Source: Rapana venosa (taxonomy: Eukaryota > Mollusca > Gastropoda > Neogastropoda > Muricidae). From it: DNA of 64,000 nt. Within the stretch, counting starts at the first letter, position 1. Each line of letters opens with the position of its first letter. A model generated the notes under the pieces. It saw only the letters and a list, made by a program, of their open reading frames with translations. It was not told the DNA's origin and did no database searches. Below are positions 44,880-56,755 of this stretch, piece by piece. The DNA lies in contig CM054158.1 in assembly GCA_028751875.1 (NCBI GenBank), forward strand, positions 6,630,861 to 6,694,860, in the 5' to 3' direction. A program made the translations under genes and the position numbers.

Positions 44880-47300
44880 TTAATCTCTTATCAGTCCCGG
44901 ACCTTGGGGGTCGTGGGGAGACACGAAAGCGATCCCGGGTAACCTCTCACCATCTCGGTCCTCGCTCTGCGCAGTGGGCCAAAGTCTTTCTCTGGTCCTT
45001 TCTCTGAGTTGCCCCACCCATGACTTGTTCTGTCCCCCCTCTTTCTGCCACCTTCTTTTCCCCTGCAGTCTGTTTTTTTGAGTTTTTGTGGCGGGTGACG
45101 GGGGCCGAACCAGTCACTTTTTTTTCTTGATGATGGTGAAAAAGGGGTTCCCGTGGACCTGCGCCGTTTTTTTTGATCTTGACAAATTCATGTCTTTCTT
45201 CTCTCCAGGAATCCCCAGCAGTTTTCTAGGGCATTTTGTTTCAAATGACTGGTTTCGCTTTGCTTTTTCGCAGTCAAGTCCGGTTTTTCACTTCCCGTCA
45301 GAAGTAGTTGAATTAGGGTTTTGTAAGCTTTGTTGATTGGGAAATGATCTCTTTAATTTTCCATATGGGGGTGAGTTTTGTAAAAGATGTTCCTGGCTAG
45401 TTGACTTTGTTTTTCTGTTGTGATCCCCCGCCCTTTTGTGAGTGTACCCCCAAAGGTTTTTAAAAAGGGGTACTTCTCCAGTTGCTGGGTTCTGTAAATT
45501 TTAGCAGTGTGGTTGCTCGTGCTGTTTACAAGTAATTTTTTTTCTCCCCCTCACCTCCTCCCATATGTCCAGCTCTTTTCAGTCTGGGGGAAAAAATCTT
45601 GTGCTTTTTACTTCCCCCCATGAGGTCAATGTCATCGCAAAACCCCAAGTTGTTGAGGGTCTGCCCCCAAAGGAGATGGTGGTGGAAGTCATGGGGGTCT
45701 CTTCATAAAGTTTTCCAAGAAAATTAAAGGACTGGAATAACAGGGTCCTTGTCGGACCCCAACTGTGGGTTTTTAAGTGTCTCCGACCGTTGTTCAGAAG
45801 GACGGCCCGCTTCGGTGTTTATAGTGCTTGAATGGTTTGCCTAGTCCTTCTTCAATGCCAAACATTCTGAGGGCCCGCCACAGGCCTTGTGCATATTGCA
45901 AAACCTTCTTGAAGTCATGAAGTTTTTGGAAAGGTCTTCTATGTTGAAAATGTTTTTCCCTCATATTGGGGTTAAAAATCTGTTTGATTGTGCTCCTGCC
46001 TGTCCCGAACCCCGCTTGTTCCCCTTCAAGGGGTTCTTCTGCCCCCTTCTTTAGTCGATTCAAAAATTTAAATTTGGAGATTTGCTGGCGTGGTGATGAG
46101 CGTTTTTTTTAGTTTTGGATTGGGGGTAAAATTTCCCCCTTTTTGGGCGGGGGATGATCGATTGTGTCCATTCTGTTGGCCCCCTGTTTTTTTCCCAAAA
46201 TTTTTGACAGATAGCTGTAACATTTTGATGACTGTTTCGCCCCATGCTTGAGCAGCTCTGCTGGGGTGTTGTTGTTGGGGACTTTCCTATGGAAAAAAGC
46301 AAGGGTTCTTCCTCTTTTCCCCCCAGTTTTTGGTAATGGCGGGGTACTCTTGAGTTTTTGTTCCCCTTTTTATTTGCCTTTGGGTTGGTTGGGTAGTTGG
46401 ATGTTTTTGACTACTCAGACCAATGTTCAATGCACTGGCTTTTGTGGGAGGGTTTCGGAGCTTCTTCAATGACTGATATTTTGGGTTTAGTTTGGGTTTT
46501 TGAGTTTTTTCAGGGGGTGTTCCCTTTTTCTGTTGCCCACTTTTTGCTTTTTTCGTCCCATCACATTGACCCCTGTCCATTCTCTTTGGCCCTTTTAAAT
46601 TGACTTCTTCCAAGATTTTTGGGCCCCTCGGTATTCTTTAGGGTTTAAGACCCGGTTGGTTTCAGTGTCTTCTTGTATGCAGAGGTCCAAGTGTCATTGG
46701 GGCTGCCCCATTAAAATTGTTGGGGGGTCATTGATGTCATTGTCAGGGGGGTTAAAAGCTGCAAAACATCCCCCAAGCTTTGCTTGGAAGATCTTCTCGG
46801 CTCGGATCTTTTTAGTTTGTCCACGTCAAATTTGATACGTGGGTTTGCAGGCTGTTTGTTTTTCTTTAGTTTTATTTTATACCAAACAGCACAAAGGGCG
46901 TGGCCTGCCCATGTCAGTCCCGGGGGGGTTCTTGTTCTGGGTCTGTTGATGCTGGATTTTTAAAAGGGCCCTGGTGTTAAGTAAAAACTATTTGGTTTGG
47001 CTTTTGCGGTTTGGGCATGCCCGGTTGTCCCCCTTTCTGCTTGTGGGGATAGAGGGTATTGGCAATGGAAGTCGTGGGTGCAAGGGGAAACTCCGCGACT
47101 AGTCCCTGTCGTTGGTCTCCCAGTTTCAAACTGACCAACTGTTCCGGCCCCTTGGTTGTAAGAGTCAGGGGCATTTTGGGTTAAAAACCCTTTAAAAGAT
47201 GATTCTTTCTTGGGTTCTTCATAAAGGTCCTTCAAGATCTTCGTAAAATTCTTTTATCTTCATCTGCATGGGGCGATGTGGTGCATAGATTTGTATGTGG
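44880..47300 (-). mobile_element. RTE-like LINE (FADDIDLMG family), noisy near-complete RT
   Basis: Reading down the minus strand: an endonuclease C-terminal half with HDFHCQYPL and an NQI-type motif at 47,240-46,960; a linker; GPTEWTQSIIPRPKRGKF near 46,160; MNRLKKGAEEPLEGEQAGFG at 46,063; LWRALRMFGIEEGLGKPF near 45,870; a catalytic box reading DDIDLMGGS near 45,640; and a Gly/Arg-rich (RGRQ-type) C-terminus near 45,080-44,900. Homopolymer errors break the frame about every 100 bases. The palm box matches 56,878-56,905. Confidence 0.7.
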
Positions 47301-47404
47301 TGTGTTCTTGGGGTTGGGGCCCACCGGGTGCTGAAAATCCCGCTGGAACCGGGTACAGTGATAAAACACCCCCCTATTCCTTTCGACAAAAAAATGCCCT
47401 TCCC

Positions 47405-48765
47405 TGTCGGTGAGTTTTTTTTGGTTTTTTTCCTATTTTTTTTTTTTTTGAAAGTTTTCCCAAATAACTTGGATTTTTCGTAAATGGGTCATGTAGCTGT
47501 GATCCCAGGAAATTTTGTGAAGATTTTAATTTTCTTTTTTTTTAAAGTATTATATTGTTTTCTTTTCATAAAGTATTTTTCAAAGGGGGTTCTATTATTG
47601 CATTTAGTAAGACTTTACTCTTTTTTGTCCTTTACTTTCCAAATAAAAAAATTTTTTTTTGGTTTAATTTTCTTACCATTTTTGACTTTCTGGTCTTCAG
47701 CTTTTTGTCCACTTTGAAAAGATATCAACATTTTGTCGGAATATTCATTTACTACTTTTGTGGAATACTGCTTTGTACTTTGTTTTAATACTGTATTGTT
47801 TCATTTTATTTGGGGTTATGGTGATTGTATTGGGGGTGTGAACGCCTTTTAAAATTTGCCCTTTGGAAATTATATCCCTACAAAACGTGTTTGTGTGGTG
47901 AATCTTTATAAATCCCTTTCCTTGGTCCTTACTATTTGATAGACCTCGAAAAAAGTGTTTTGTCTATTCGGTATTCTATATCAAAATCAGGGGACATGAT
48001 AAAGGTTTTCCCATTAAATCTCAAAACTTCATATCTTCCCCTTTTCATAAAGATTTTGAAAAAATGAAATAACCCCAAACCACTAAAACCTTTGAGGTTG
48101 AAAGCATGTAAATCACCCGCAAATCTCCAAATGTTCGGCCTTTAATAATATAATTATTATCTGTACAAAAAGCTAAAAGTTACCAATTTTTGTACAATCT
48201 ATCCTTTGGGCCTTTTGAAACATTGGTCTATTCATTTTCTTCCGTAAATTGTAGTAACTTGGGTTCTGGATCTATTCCAAAAAATCATCTTCCTGATCAC
48301 GTTTTTAAATCCCGCACAAAAAAATTATCTCACCCTTTCAAAAAATTTTTTCTTGTCTTGTTCAAAATTTTCCCTTTTTTTCTGGTATAAACTTTTCCAA
48401 AAGAAAAAAAATTCGGGGGAATAGTGCAAACCATAAAAAAATTTTTCTGTTTTGATCTTAATGATTTTCCTATATCATTTGCTCCACCAAATCTTAACAT
48501 TTTGGGGAAAAAATTGAAAATTTTTTTTCGATTATTTGAACGAAATCCCTCCGAACACGACGATTATTTTTTTTTGGTCTGCAGTAGTGCCTGACATATA
48601 TCCTGGTAGAGTTACATTTCAAGATTTTTTTTTCTAAATGCTTTCTTGTAAATTATTACATTGTAACATCAAAATGTCTTTTATGTTCGTCCCCTTTATT
48701 TTTTTTACATTAATTCCACCCTTTTCCCTGATACTTCTAATACCCCGATAATATTCTCATGTTTT
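47405..48765 (-). mobile_element. LINE endonuclease and linker, degraded copy A
   Basis: Aligns to 57,960-59,363 but with many indels. Homologous to the region encoding the endonuclease N-terminus (48,765) through the linker. No frame longer than about 70 codons survives. Confidence 0.7.
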
Positions 48766-49140
48766 TTCATTTGTTAAATATCATTGTGAACCAGAGATCT
48801 TTTCAATGTGGTAAACAAAACCCGTCTTTTTTTTTTTTAAAAGGACATTTGGGTTTAAAAAACTTTAACGGGGAGACTTTCTTTTGGGGTTTAATATCAT
48901 TGTACGAGACGGTGTTTTGTTGTTGGTGGTGTGTGTTGTATGCTGCGGGGCTGCGGGTGTGTGTGGTGTAACCCCACATGACAAAACCACAAAAATTAGA
49001 ATGTAGGGGGGGGGGGGGCACTTAAAATTGTTTTGGTGGGGTTTTTTGTTTTTTTTTTTTGTTTCGGGGGGGGGGTTTGGGGGGGTGGGGGGGTTAAAGG
49101 AAAAGAAAAAAAATTTTTTAAAAAGTTTTAAAAAAAAAAA
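48766..49140. other. LINE upstream region, GTGT and G/T runs, copy A
   Basis: Matches 59,364-59,755. Contains a G run near 49,006 and GGGGGTTTGGGGGGGTGGG text with repeated T runs; composition is strongly distorted by homopolymers. Confidence 0.5.
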
Positions 49141-49144
49141 AAAA

Positions 49145-49213
49145 ATTCCCAACGGGGAATCGAACCCGGCCGTCCCGGGGGAGAGCGAAAACCAACCATA
49201 ACCCTCTGAAGTG
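49145..49213 (-). pseudogene. tRNA-Glu-like sequence, degraded copy A
   Basis: Contains TTCCCAACGGGGAATCGAAC and CGGCCGTC on the plus strand, matching the T arm of the copy at 59,759. The D and anticodon arms are disrupted by missing bases. Confidence 0.5.
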
Positions 49214-49549
49214 TAAAAAATTTAAATAATTATATCTATTTACACGACTCCCCGCCCCAAAACAGAGTTTTTTTTGATTGTAACAGGGCCGTTGGAGAGA
49301 GATAATCCGTTTTACGATTGCTTTTTTCCGACAAAAATGCTTCGAAATAATTTTCCAAAATGAGGAAAAAATTTAAACGGAAAAAGCCCTTTTTTTGGGG
49401 GGTTTTTTTTTCCTTTTGTTTGGTTTTTTTTGGGGGGAGGGGGGGGTTTTGGGGGGGCCTTTATTTGTTTTTGTTTTTTTAAAATTTTTTCCCCCCTTTT
49501 TTTCTACATGTGAGAGTATGATACTGGGTTTTATTATTAAATGTTCACA

Positions 49550-49640
49550 AAGGGAGGGACTGAAGAAAAAAAGACATAGTATTTTATTCATTATCCTCGA
49601 AATGAAAGCTTTGGTATTGTCATTGTCCAAGGCCCATCGT
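49550..49640 (+). repeat. Dispersed 3' module with (TTGTCA)n-type tail
   Basis: GGGAGGGACTGAA..AAAA, TTATTCATTATCCTCGAAAT, GAAAGCTTT and ATTGTCATTGTCC. Counterpart of 60,185-60,270. Confidence 0.6.
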
Positions 49641-49839
49641 TTTCATTTTTTGCCTTGTTTTTTCTCTAATGCAAAGAAGTGAAGAATGACAGCTTTTTTT
49701 TTTGCCAAATTTCGTTCTTTTCCTGTAATTATATTTTTGCCTTTGACCACTTTTCCCAAGGCACCCCCAAAAAAAAAAACCACTTTTTGCAAAAGACTTT
49801 ACATCAGACAAAAAAACCATGTGATTTTATTTCTGCTAT

Positions 49840-52600
49840 TTCCAAACTTCCATGAACACCATACACGAGGGTCATCTGCTCACATAGGGGGACGGAAAGC
49901 AATTCAATGGCTATGCTGCTTGTCAACAAAAACATCAAACTGGGAAGGTACTACCCAGTAAACAGCCCTTAGGCCCCCCCCCTCAGGCACCCCATTCAAC
50001 ATACAGTGATTCAGCTTCAACCCTAACACCAACAACGAAAATGATGATAAAGCTAGGGGAATTCTAAAACCAAAACAAAAGGGCATCATCGAAAAGGTGA
50101 ACAAAAAAGACATTTAATCCAGGGGGGACGGAACCCAAGGTGGGCGAGAGCATGAAGACGGGAGCAAATTCTGTGGTCCCTCCGTAATCGCACCAATGAC
50201 GAGGACTCCCACACTGGAATTTGCAACTACAACGACAATTGCTCGCCAATCCCTTTAAAGAACAAAAGGCACCCGCGCGGGACATGGCATGCCCCAAGGG
50301 CCCATCACAACCAGATTTGACTACATCCTTTTGCAGACCGGCTTCGATCTGGCATCAACAAGCCAAACAGGACTTTTCCCGGGTGCAGACAGGGGCATCG
50401 ATCATCCCTCGGCCCTGAACTTTAGAGCCCGTTTTGAAGAAGATAAAAAACAAAAACACCAGACTAAAGTTCAACCTGGACAACTGAAGGACCCACCATC
50501 ACCAAACCTTTCCAAGCAACAATAGGAGGGAAATGCACCACTGCGGCACTTGAAAAGAGCCAAACGAGACCACCATTTTTTAAAACAGTGATGATGAGAC
50601 AGCAAGCATACCCCTTGGCAACATCCCCAAAAAAACCAACCATGGGTCACAGAAAAATCTTAAATATGTGTAAAAAAACGAGCCCTGAAAAGGGAAAGAA
50701 CACTCAGGGCTTTTTGAGTACAGAGAAGTAAACAAGAAGATCAGGGAGACATAGGAAGCCCAAAGGGAATGGAAGAGAAAAAATGTACGAAATCAAAGAG
50801 AGCCTGACAGAAAATATAGCAGAAGACATACCAGATTGTGAAAGAGCCACCAAACAAAAACGGGCAAGAGCCCAGTAAATCCAGGACAAAAAAGGGAAAT
50901 TCCCCTAACAGAAAAGAAGGAAATCTTTGGGCAGATGGACGGAAACTTTTCCAAAAACTCAAAATCACCAACCAGGCGACCCCAGTACTTAAACCCAAAG
51001 CCTCATGAATAAAGACAACTTCCCAATTTCGTGGGAAGTAGAAGTGCAATTAATCGCGAAGAAAGGAAAATCACGGAACGACAAACACCCAGCAAGCGAT
51101 CCAACAGGGGGAGAAGCAGTGACAGACACCCCTTACAATATCGCAACAAAAAAGGCAGACCAAGAGTGGCCTACCCCAGGCCCAATCTCTCATCATCACT
51201 CTCCCCAAGAAAGGAAACTCCAGAGTCCAAAACTACGGGAAATCACCTCATAAGTCAGGCCCATGAAGTCATGCTGAAGTGATCCTAACGGCTTAAACCA
51301 CAGGCAGAAGAATCATTGCCGAAGAGGGGCCCGGGTTTCTGCCCAAATAAAGCACCCGAACAATATTCAACCTGAGGGTTCTGTTGAGAAATACAGCCAG
51401 ATCAAAAAGACTCTTCCAGTCTTCATTGATTTTAAGAAGGGCCTTCATAGAGTAGGGCTGACGCTTGGGGGCACCATGAAAAAAATTTTCAACGGGCCCC
51501 AAAGCTACCACACCTAAAGGGGAACTCTACTAAAAGGCCACCAGTGCATACCTACGGGGCACTGGGGGGAATGGTTCCTACCTATTTGGGGGGTCCGACA
51601 GGGATGCTTGTCGCCGACACTGTTTAAATTTTCCTAACCATCAGACGACCCCGGGAAGACCACACAGGCACAGTCCATTGGGGGGCCAAACAATCACCAA
51701 CCCTCAGGTTTCCCGATGACTTTGACTTTTTTGGCAGGAAAAAGGGGAAACGGGCCCCCAACTATGAAGAAACTGGACGAAATACCTACGATACGGCATG
51801 GAAATCAGCGCCGAGAAAAACCAAGCTCAGTCAAACAGTGCCCACCAATCACCACCAATCCTCCACGGAAAAGAACTGGGATAGTTGACCATTTCAAGTA
51901 CCTTGGGGCCCTTTAAAAAGGGGGAGGGGCAAGACCCAAAAACCTAGCAAAAGCGGCACAAAAAATCACAGCAATGGGAAGACTGAAGACCATAGGAGAG
52001 ACAAAACATCCCTCTCAGAACCCAAGGTAAGTTACTAAACGCGCTAGTCGCCTCAATCATCTTAAGCATGTAGCATGGGCACTGAAAGCAGACCCACAAA
52101 GGGGGATCAAGCATAGAAAAAGAGATGCTTTAAAGGCTCCTTGGATCTCATACAAGGGCCAGTCACAACAATGAAACCGCAAATAACCCAACAATGCGGG
52201 CTATGAAGACCACTGACCACGGCAAAAAAAGGGAAAATCAAGGTATGGCACGTAAACGCTCAGAAGACTTGCAAAGACCATCCTGCAAAGGAAAAAGTCC
52301 AGGGGGGAAAACAGGGGAGACAGAGGAGAAAATGGGCGATGACATCCTGATACAGGGGGGACTTCAGTGTCACCCAGGGACTCGCCCCCGACCGCGCTAA
52401 TTGGAGCCCGCGGCCCCCCATTCGTCCACCCCTTTTCAGCGCCCCCACGACCCTGGCTGGTTACAGGGCCAGTGAAAATGAAGCTTTCCCAACTACAATT
52501 GAGCCCGGGGTCAACAGTTAGTAACACAAGCAAATTTTTCCCAAATTCCGATAACCTAACCATTGCCAAATTCCTTGTAACCTCCTGTATTGCTCTATGT
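49840..52600 (+). mobile_element. RTE-like LINE, degraded copy A
   Basis: Endonuclease C-terminal part with TRFDYILLQTGFDLAS near 50,310. The RT begins with an EEQAGF-like block near 51,315, followed by NLRV and an F-D-F-K-K-type stretch near 51,420. VRQGCLSPTLFKF lies near 51,593, and the catalytic box is degraded near 51,710. DHFKYLGAL lies near 51,888, and an RGRQ/K-rich C-terminus near 52,280. The 3' UTR extends to about 52,600 and is shared with the end of the window. The frame is broken throughout. Confidence 0.7.
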
Positions 52601-53630
52601 TCTCAAGCTTCAAAAAACACACGTTGGGTTTTTTTTTATTGTTCTAGGTGAACACAGCTAAAAACTTTGCACTTTATACTAGCTCTATTACCGAAAGCCA
52701 AAGGGGGAGTGTAACCAAATCGCTTCACAATGGGCAAAATTTTTTTTGCACTTCACTCACCACTCATCCCTTGGTCAGGACGACCTTGGGGGACCCCCAC
52801 GACGGGGGACCCCACTGACGCTGCAAGTGGCCGCCAAAAGGGTTTTCCGGGCTGCTTTCAGGAGGTTTGGGACGTGAGGGGTCCCCCCCTTTTTTTGACA
52901 GCATTACAATATTTTTTAAACAAAAAAAAGTCCCAGATTCGTTTAAGCCACTTTTTTTTCTCTACAGTAGATCTAATACATTTAACAGCATGAAAGGGTA
53001 AAGGGGAGGGCAGCTTCCTAGGGTTTTTCTACCAGCAGATTGGGGTGAGGGTGTGTCCTCCGTATTCTTTGTTTGACTTTACTTTGATTAAGAATGAGTA
53101 TGCATATATAATATAATAATTTGATAAAAGAGGTTTTAATTCTCTTTCTCCGTTTATTTCTCTGGGTGTATATTATTTTTTTTCATGAAAGGAACCGAAC
53201 AGTGCCATGATCATGGGGGTTATGTTAGTCCATTGTTTGTTTTTAAAAATGACCCCCAAAAAAGTAAAAGGCAGTGCTTTTTGTGTTTGTTCTATCTCCT
53301 AGAAATCAATAAATGATGAAAGTTTTGAGATGGTGATGTTTTTTTCCACTTTAACCCAAGTGCAGTCGGGATGCCTTTTAAATTAAAATAATAAAAAAAT
53401 TCATGACTTTTTTCATGAGATACTTCCCTATATCTTTCGTTTCCCCACAACCCCCTCAATTGAAAAAATAGTAAATTTTTAAAAAGTAACAAAAGGCAAT
53501 CAAAATTACATGTAGAAAAACCCAAATCGAAAACGAGCAAAAATTTTAACTAACTGCAAATGAATGATCAAGCAATTAAAATCTTTTTTGTTATAAAAGC
53601 ATTTTTTTCCCAAAACAAATTTTCAATCCT
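52600..53630. other. Unassigned noisy sequence
   Basis: AT-rich with GACC-rich text at 52,760-52,900. No LTR, tRNA or frame recognised. A 3' LTR of the gypsy remnant might be expected here, but I cannot define one. Confidence 0.4.
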
Positions 53631-55986
53631 CAGTTTAAGACATAGCGATAGGTAAATTGGACGTTTCTTGACACGGACTGGTCTGGGTGAAAATTGATTT
53701 TTGGGGGCACAGGGCACTGGATACCGGATGGACTGGCAGAGACTCTGGGGGTCCCCTGTTGAATCAAGTTTTGGTGCCTTGGTGCCCGGGAACTATGTTG
53801 CGGGTGGGGGTGTTGTTGACACACACTTTCCCCTTTTCTTTAATACGTCTTCTCAGGGGCAAGGGGTTGACCCCCAGCTTTTTGAAATGGAAAAATTGTG
53901 GGTGACAGCTTGTTTTGGGTTTTTGAGCAGTTTAAACTTTCCCTTTTTGTTGCAACTTGAAAAGGGGAAAAGGTGAAAATGGTGTGACAGTTTGTTTTGT
54001 TTCCTTGTGTACCAATCAGTGTCACCGTTTTTTAAAACGAAGAGCGAGTATTCTTTTGTGATCAGTGTATTCCTTCATCTTGAAATTTTCTTTCAGCATC
54101 GGCGAACAAGTCAGAGGAGAGGGGTTTCGGGGGGGGAAATTGTTTCTGGGGGGGCCAGCATTCATTTTCGGCAGTGAGGGCTTTCCCAAAGGGGAATGTC
54201 AATAAGCTGGGGGTAGCCCTTATTTGGCGAAGGAAAAGAAAAATTTTTCATTTTAGTTTCTCCTTCAGTTTTTCCCCTGGACAAATTTGTTGAGGTTTTT
54301 CCCTAAAACCCCTCTGCTTTCCGTTGCCTTTGGGGGAAGGGCGGACTTCCCGTGGTGAAATCCAGCTTCATCCGAATCATGAATTCTTTGCTTTTTAAAA
54401 GGGGGACCATTGTCATTTCACTGTCAAAGGGAATCCTTGGCGGCAAAAATAGTTCCATCTGGGGAATCACCACTCTTGCGGTTGACAATGATTTCAACTT
54501 CGGGAAGCTGAATCGTCTATGGAAGCCCTTACATATACCAGGGGAAAGGACTATGAAAACAAGAAATTTCTGTCCATGGGGCTGCCCTAATGGATTGGGC
54601 ACAACGGTTCATGCTGTTTGGGGCGTGGGTAAGAGGCTTGACATGGAATGCAGGCTTTTACAGTCTCTTCCACAAGGCGATCAATTCCAGGGAACCAGAC
54701 CTTCTCCCTAATGAATTGTGTTGTTTTGATGATGCCCTGGTGTGAACTGTGTGCAATTTCGACATTTCTTTGTTGAAGAGCTTGCTGAATCACAAGACGA
54801 CATCCACGGAGAAGAAGACCATCATGAATTGACAGTTCATCTTTGAATCTGGCATACGCAGATATCTCTGGATCCGTCCATCTTCCTGTTTGTACAGCTG
54901 GCATTGCCCTTTGAAGCTGATGATCATCTTGAGCTGTACGTTGAACTTCTTTTAGAGTCATTGCCTTTGGTATGTCATTTTGCAAAATGTAGTAAATAAA
55001 TTCTTCAGCAGCATTGTCACTTTTGGGTTGACAGTGAGGATGACGACTAATATAATCAGCTGGATTTATCTCTTTCTTTCCTGGTTTGTATTGGAGTGTG
55101 AACTCATAGGGAGTTAGTCTCAGGTGCCACCTTTCAATCGTGGCTGTTGTGGGTTTCTGGCTCTTCCTGATGCCCAGAAGGGGTTTGTGGTCAGTAGTGA
55201 CAGTGAATGGGGCTCCAAAAAGGTAGAGGTGAAACTGTTCAACTCCATATGTTACTGCTAGCATTCATGATCTGTTTGAGAGTACCTACTCTCCACATCT
55301 ATTAGTGCCCTGCTTGCATAACAGATTATTTTTCCTTCTTGTGTAAGAATCGCACCAATACCATTTGGACTGGCATCAACGATGATCTCGGCTTTCTTCT
55401 TAGGGTCGAAATATGCCTTGACGTGTGAACCACTGAGTGCTTCTTTGAGCTTGTCAAATGCATTCTGTTCAGCGTCTCTCCATCTCTACTCAACATTTTG
55501 CCTTGTCAGTTGACGAAGAGGAGCGGTGAGAGTTGCATACTGAGGAATAAATCTTGAGACATATTGAGTCATACCGAGAAAAGAGCTCACTTCTCCTTTG
55601 TTCTTGGGTGAGTTGCTGCCAATAATGGTCTTGACTTTCTCAGGATCTGCTGATATACCTTTGTTGCTTAAAACATGGCCAAAGAAAATCAGTTTGTTTA
55701 CAGAGAAAAGACATTTCTCTCTGTTCAGTCTTGCACCTTTTTCAAGAAGTCTCTGCAGGACTGCATGGAGACTAGCATCATGTTTTTCTTGATTTTCACC
55801 ATATACTATGATGTCATCAGGATGCTGCATTCACCCGAAAGAGTAACCGTTTGTAACGTCTAAGGCCTACGTGCGAGGAAAATGTTGTGATATAACGACT
55901 AGACTCGTCCAACTCAAGTTGATGGTAGGCACTAGTCAAGTCAAGTTTAGTAAAAACAGTTGCGAGTCGGTCAGAAATTTTAAGGG
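53630..55986 (-). mobile_element. Ty3/gypsy-type retrotransposon pol remnant (RT, RNase H, integrase)
   Basis: Reading down from the gap: an RT block with FTKLDLTSAYHQLELDE just below 55,986; DDIIVYG near 55,815; RNase H with TDHKPLL near 55,195 and NPADYISRHP near 55,055; the integrase zinc finger HSSHQ..C..C near 54,745-54,640; and a noisy integrase core with DNGPPF near 54,395. The C-terminal tail reaches about 53,640. Breaks: about 20 residues expected between the NAA and DD motifs of RT are missing near 55,817, there is an in-frame TAG at 55,487, and a one-base loss near 55,264. Below 54,580 homopolymer errors dominate. Gag, protease and LTRs are not visible; the 5' part may be in the gap. 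It is a defective copy. Confidence 0.85.
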
Positions 55987-56486
55987 NNNNNNNNNNNNNN
56001 NNNNNNNNNNNNNNNNNNNNNNNNNNNNNNNNNNNNNNNNNNNNNNNNNNNNNNNNNNNNNNNNNNNNNNNNNNNNNNNNNNNNNNNNNNNNNNNNNNNN
56101 NNNNNNNNNNNNNNNNNNNNNNNNNNNNNNNNNNNNNNNNNNNNNNNNNNNNNNNNNNNNNNNNNNNNNNNNNNNNNNNNNNNNNNNNNNNNNNNNNNNN
56201 NNNNNNNNNNNNNNNNNNNNNNNNNNNNNNNNNNNNNNNNNNNNNNNNNNNNNNNNNNNNNNNNNNNNNNNNNNNNNNNNNNNNNNNNNNNNNNNNNNNN
56301 NNNNNNNNNNNNNNNNNNNNNNNNNNNNNNNNNNNNNNNNNNNNNNNNNNNNNNNNNNNNNNNNNNNNNNNNNNNNNNNNNNNNNNNNNNNNNNNNNNNN
56401 NNNNNNNNNNNNNNNNNNNNNNNNNNNNNNNNNNNNNNNNNNNNNNNNNNNNNNNNNNNNNNNNNNNNNNNNNNNNNNNNNNNNNN
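55987..56486. other. Assembly gap (500 N)
   Basis: Exactly 500 N, the same size as the gap at 38,715, so a placeholder. It hides the junction between the gypsy pol and the SINE-like 3' end at 56,487. Confidence 0.99.
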
Positions 56487-56559
56487 TATGACTGTGAAGA
56501 ATGAGTTGAGTGCAAGCGCTTTGATTTGTCTCTGCAAGATATAGCGCTATATAAATTCC

Positions 56560-56595
<36 letters not shown>

Positions 56596-56596
56596 C
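56487..56596 (+). repeat. SINE/LINE 3' module with (TTA)n tail
   Basis: GAGTGCAAGCGCTTTGATTT, GCAAGATATAGCGCTATATA and AATTCCATTTA precede a TTATTATTA tail. Matches the 3' end of the elements at 40,255 and 44,170. Confidence 0.7.
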
Positions 56597-56755
56597 TCAC
56601 TTCTCCTAGTCCAATAATGTCCCATTTATAGCGGCTAAGCTCATACTCTAGTTCTTTGATTTTTCCGCACTGATAGAGTGTACTGACGTTCCATGTACCA
56701 ATGGTGATCTGTTCTCTATGGAGCTTAAGTAATGTTTTAACTCCAGTAGCTGACT
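56597..56755 (-). mobile_element. Inverted 5' piece of an RTE-like LINE (endonuclease N-terminus)
   Basis: The minus strand encodes GTWNVSTLYQCGKIKELEYE followed by LSRYKWDIIGLGEVR, the N-terminus of an AP endonuclease of this LINE family, in a frame without stops. It is directly followed by the plus-strand RT of a similar element, so the 5' piece is inverted relative to the 3' piece. Confidence 0.75.

Larger units (their letters stand above)
47405..52600. repeat. Composite duplicated block, copy A
   Basis: Homologous in order and orientation to 57,955-64,000: minus-strand LINE 5' half, GT tract, tRNA-Glu-like sequence, dispersed 3' module, plus-strand LINE and its 3' UTR. Copy A shows systematic loss of single bases and overlong homopolymers relative to copy B up to about 61,200. 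The left join at about 47,405 lies inside the LINE linker and abuts an unrelated LINE. Confidence 0.85.
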
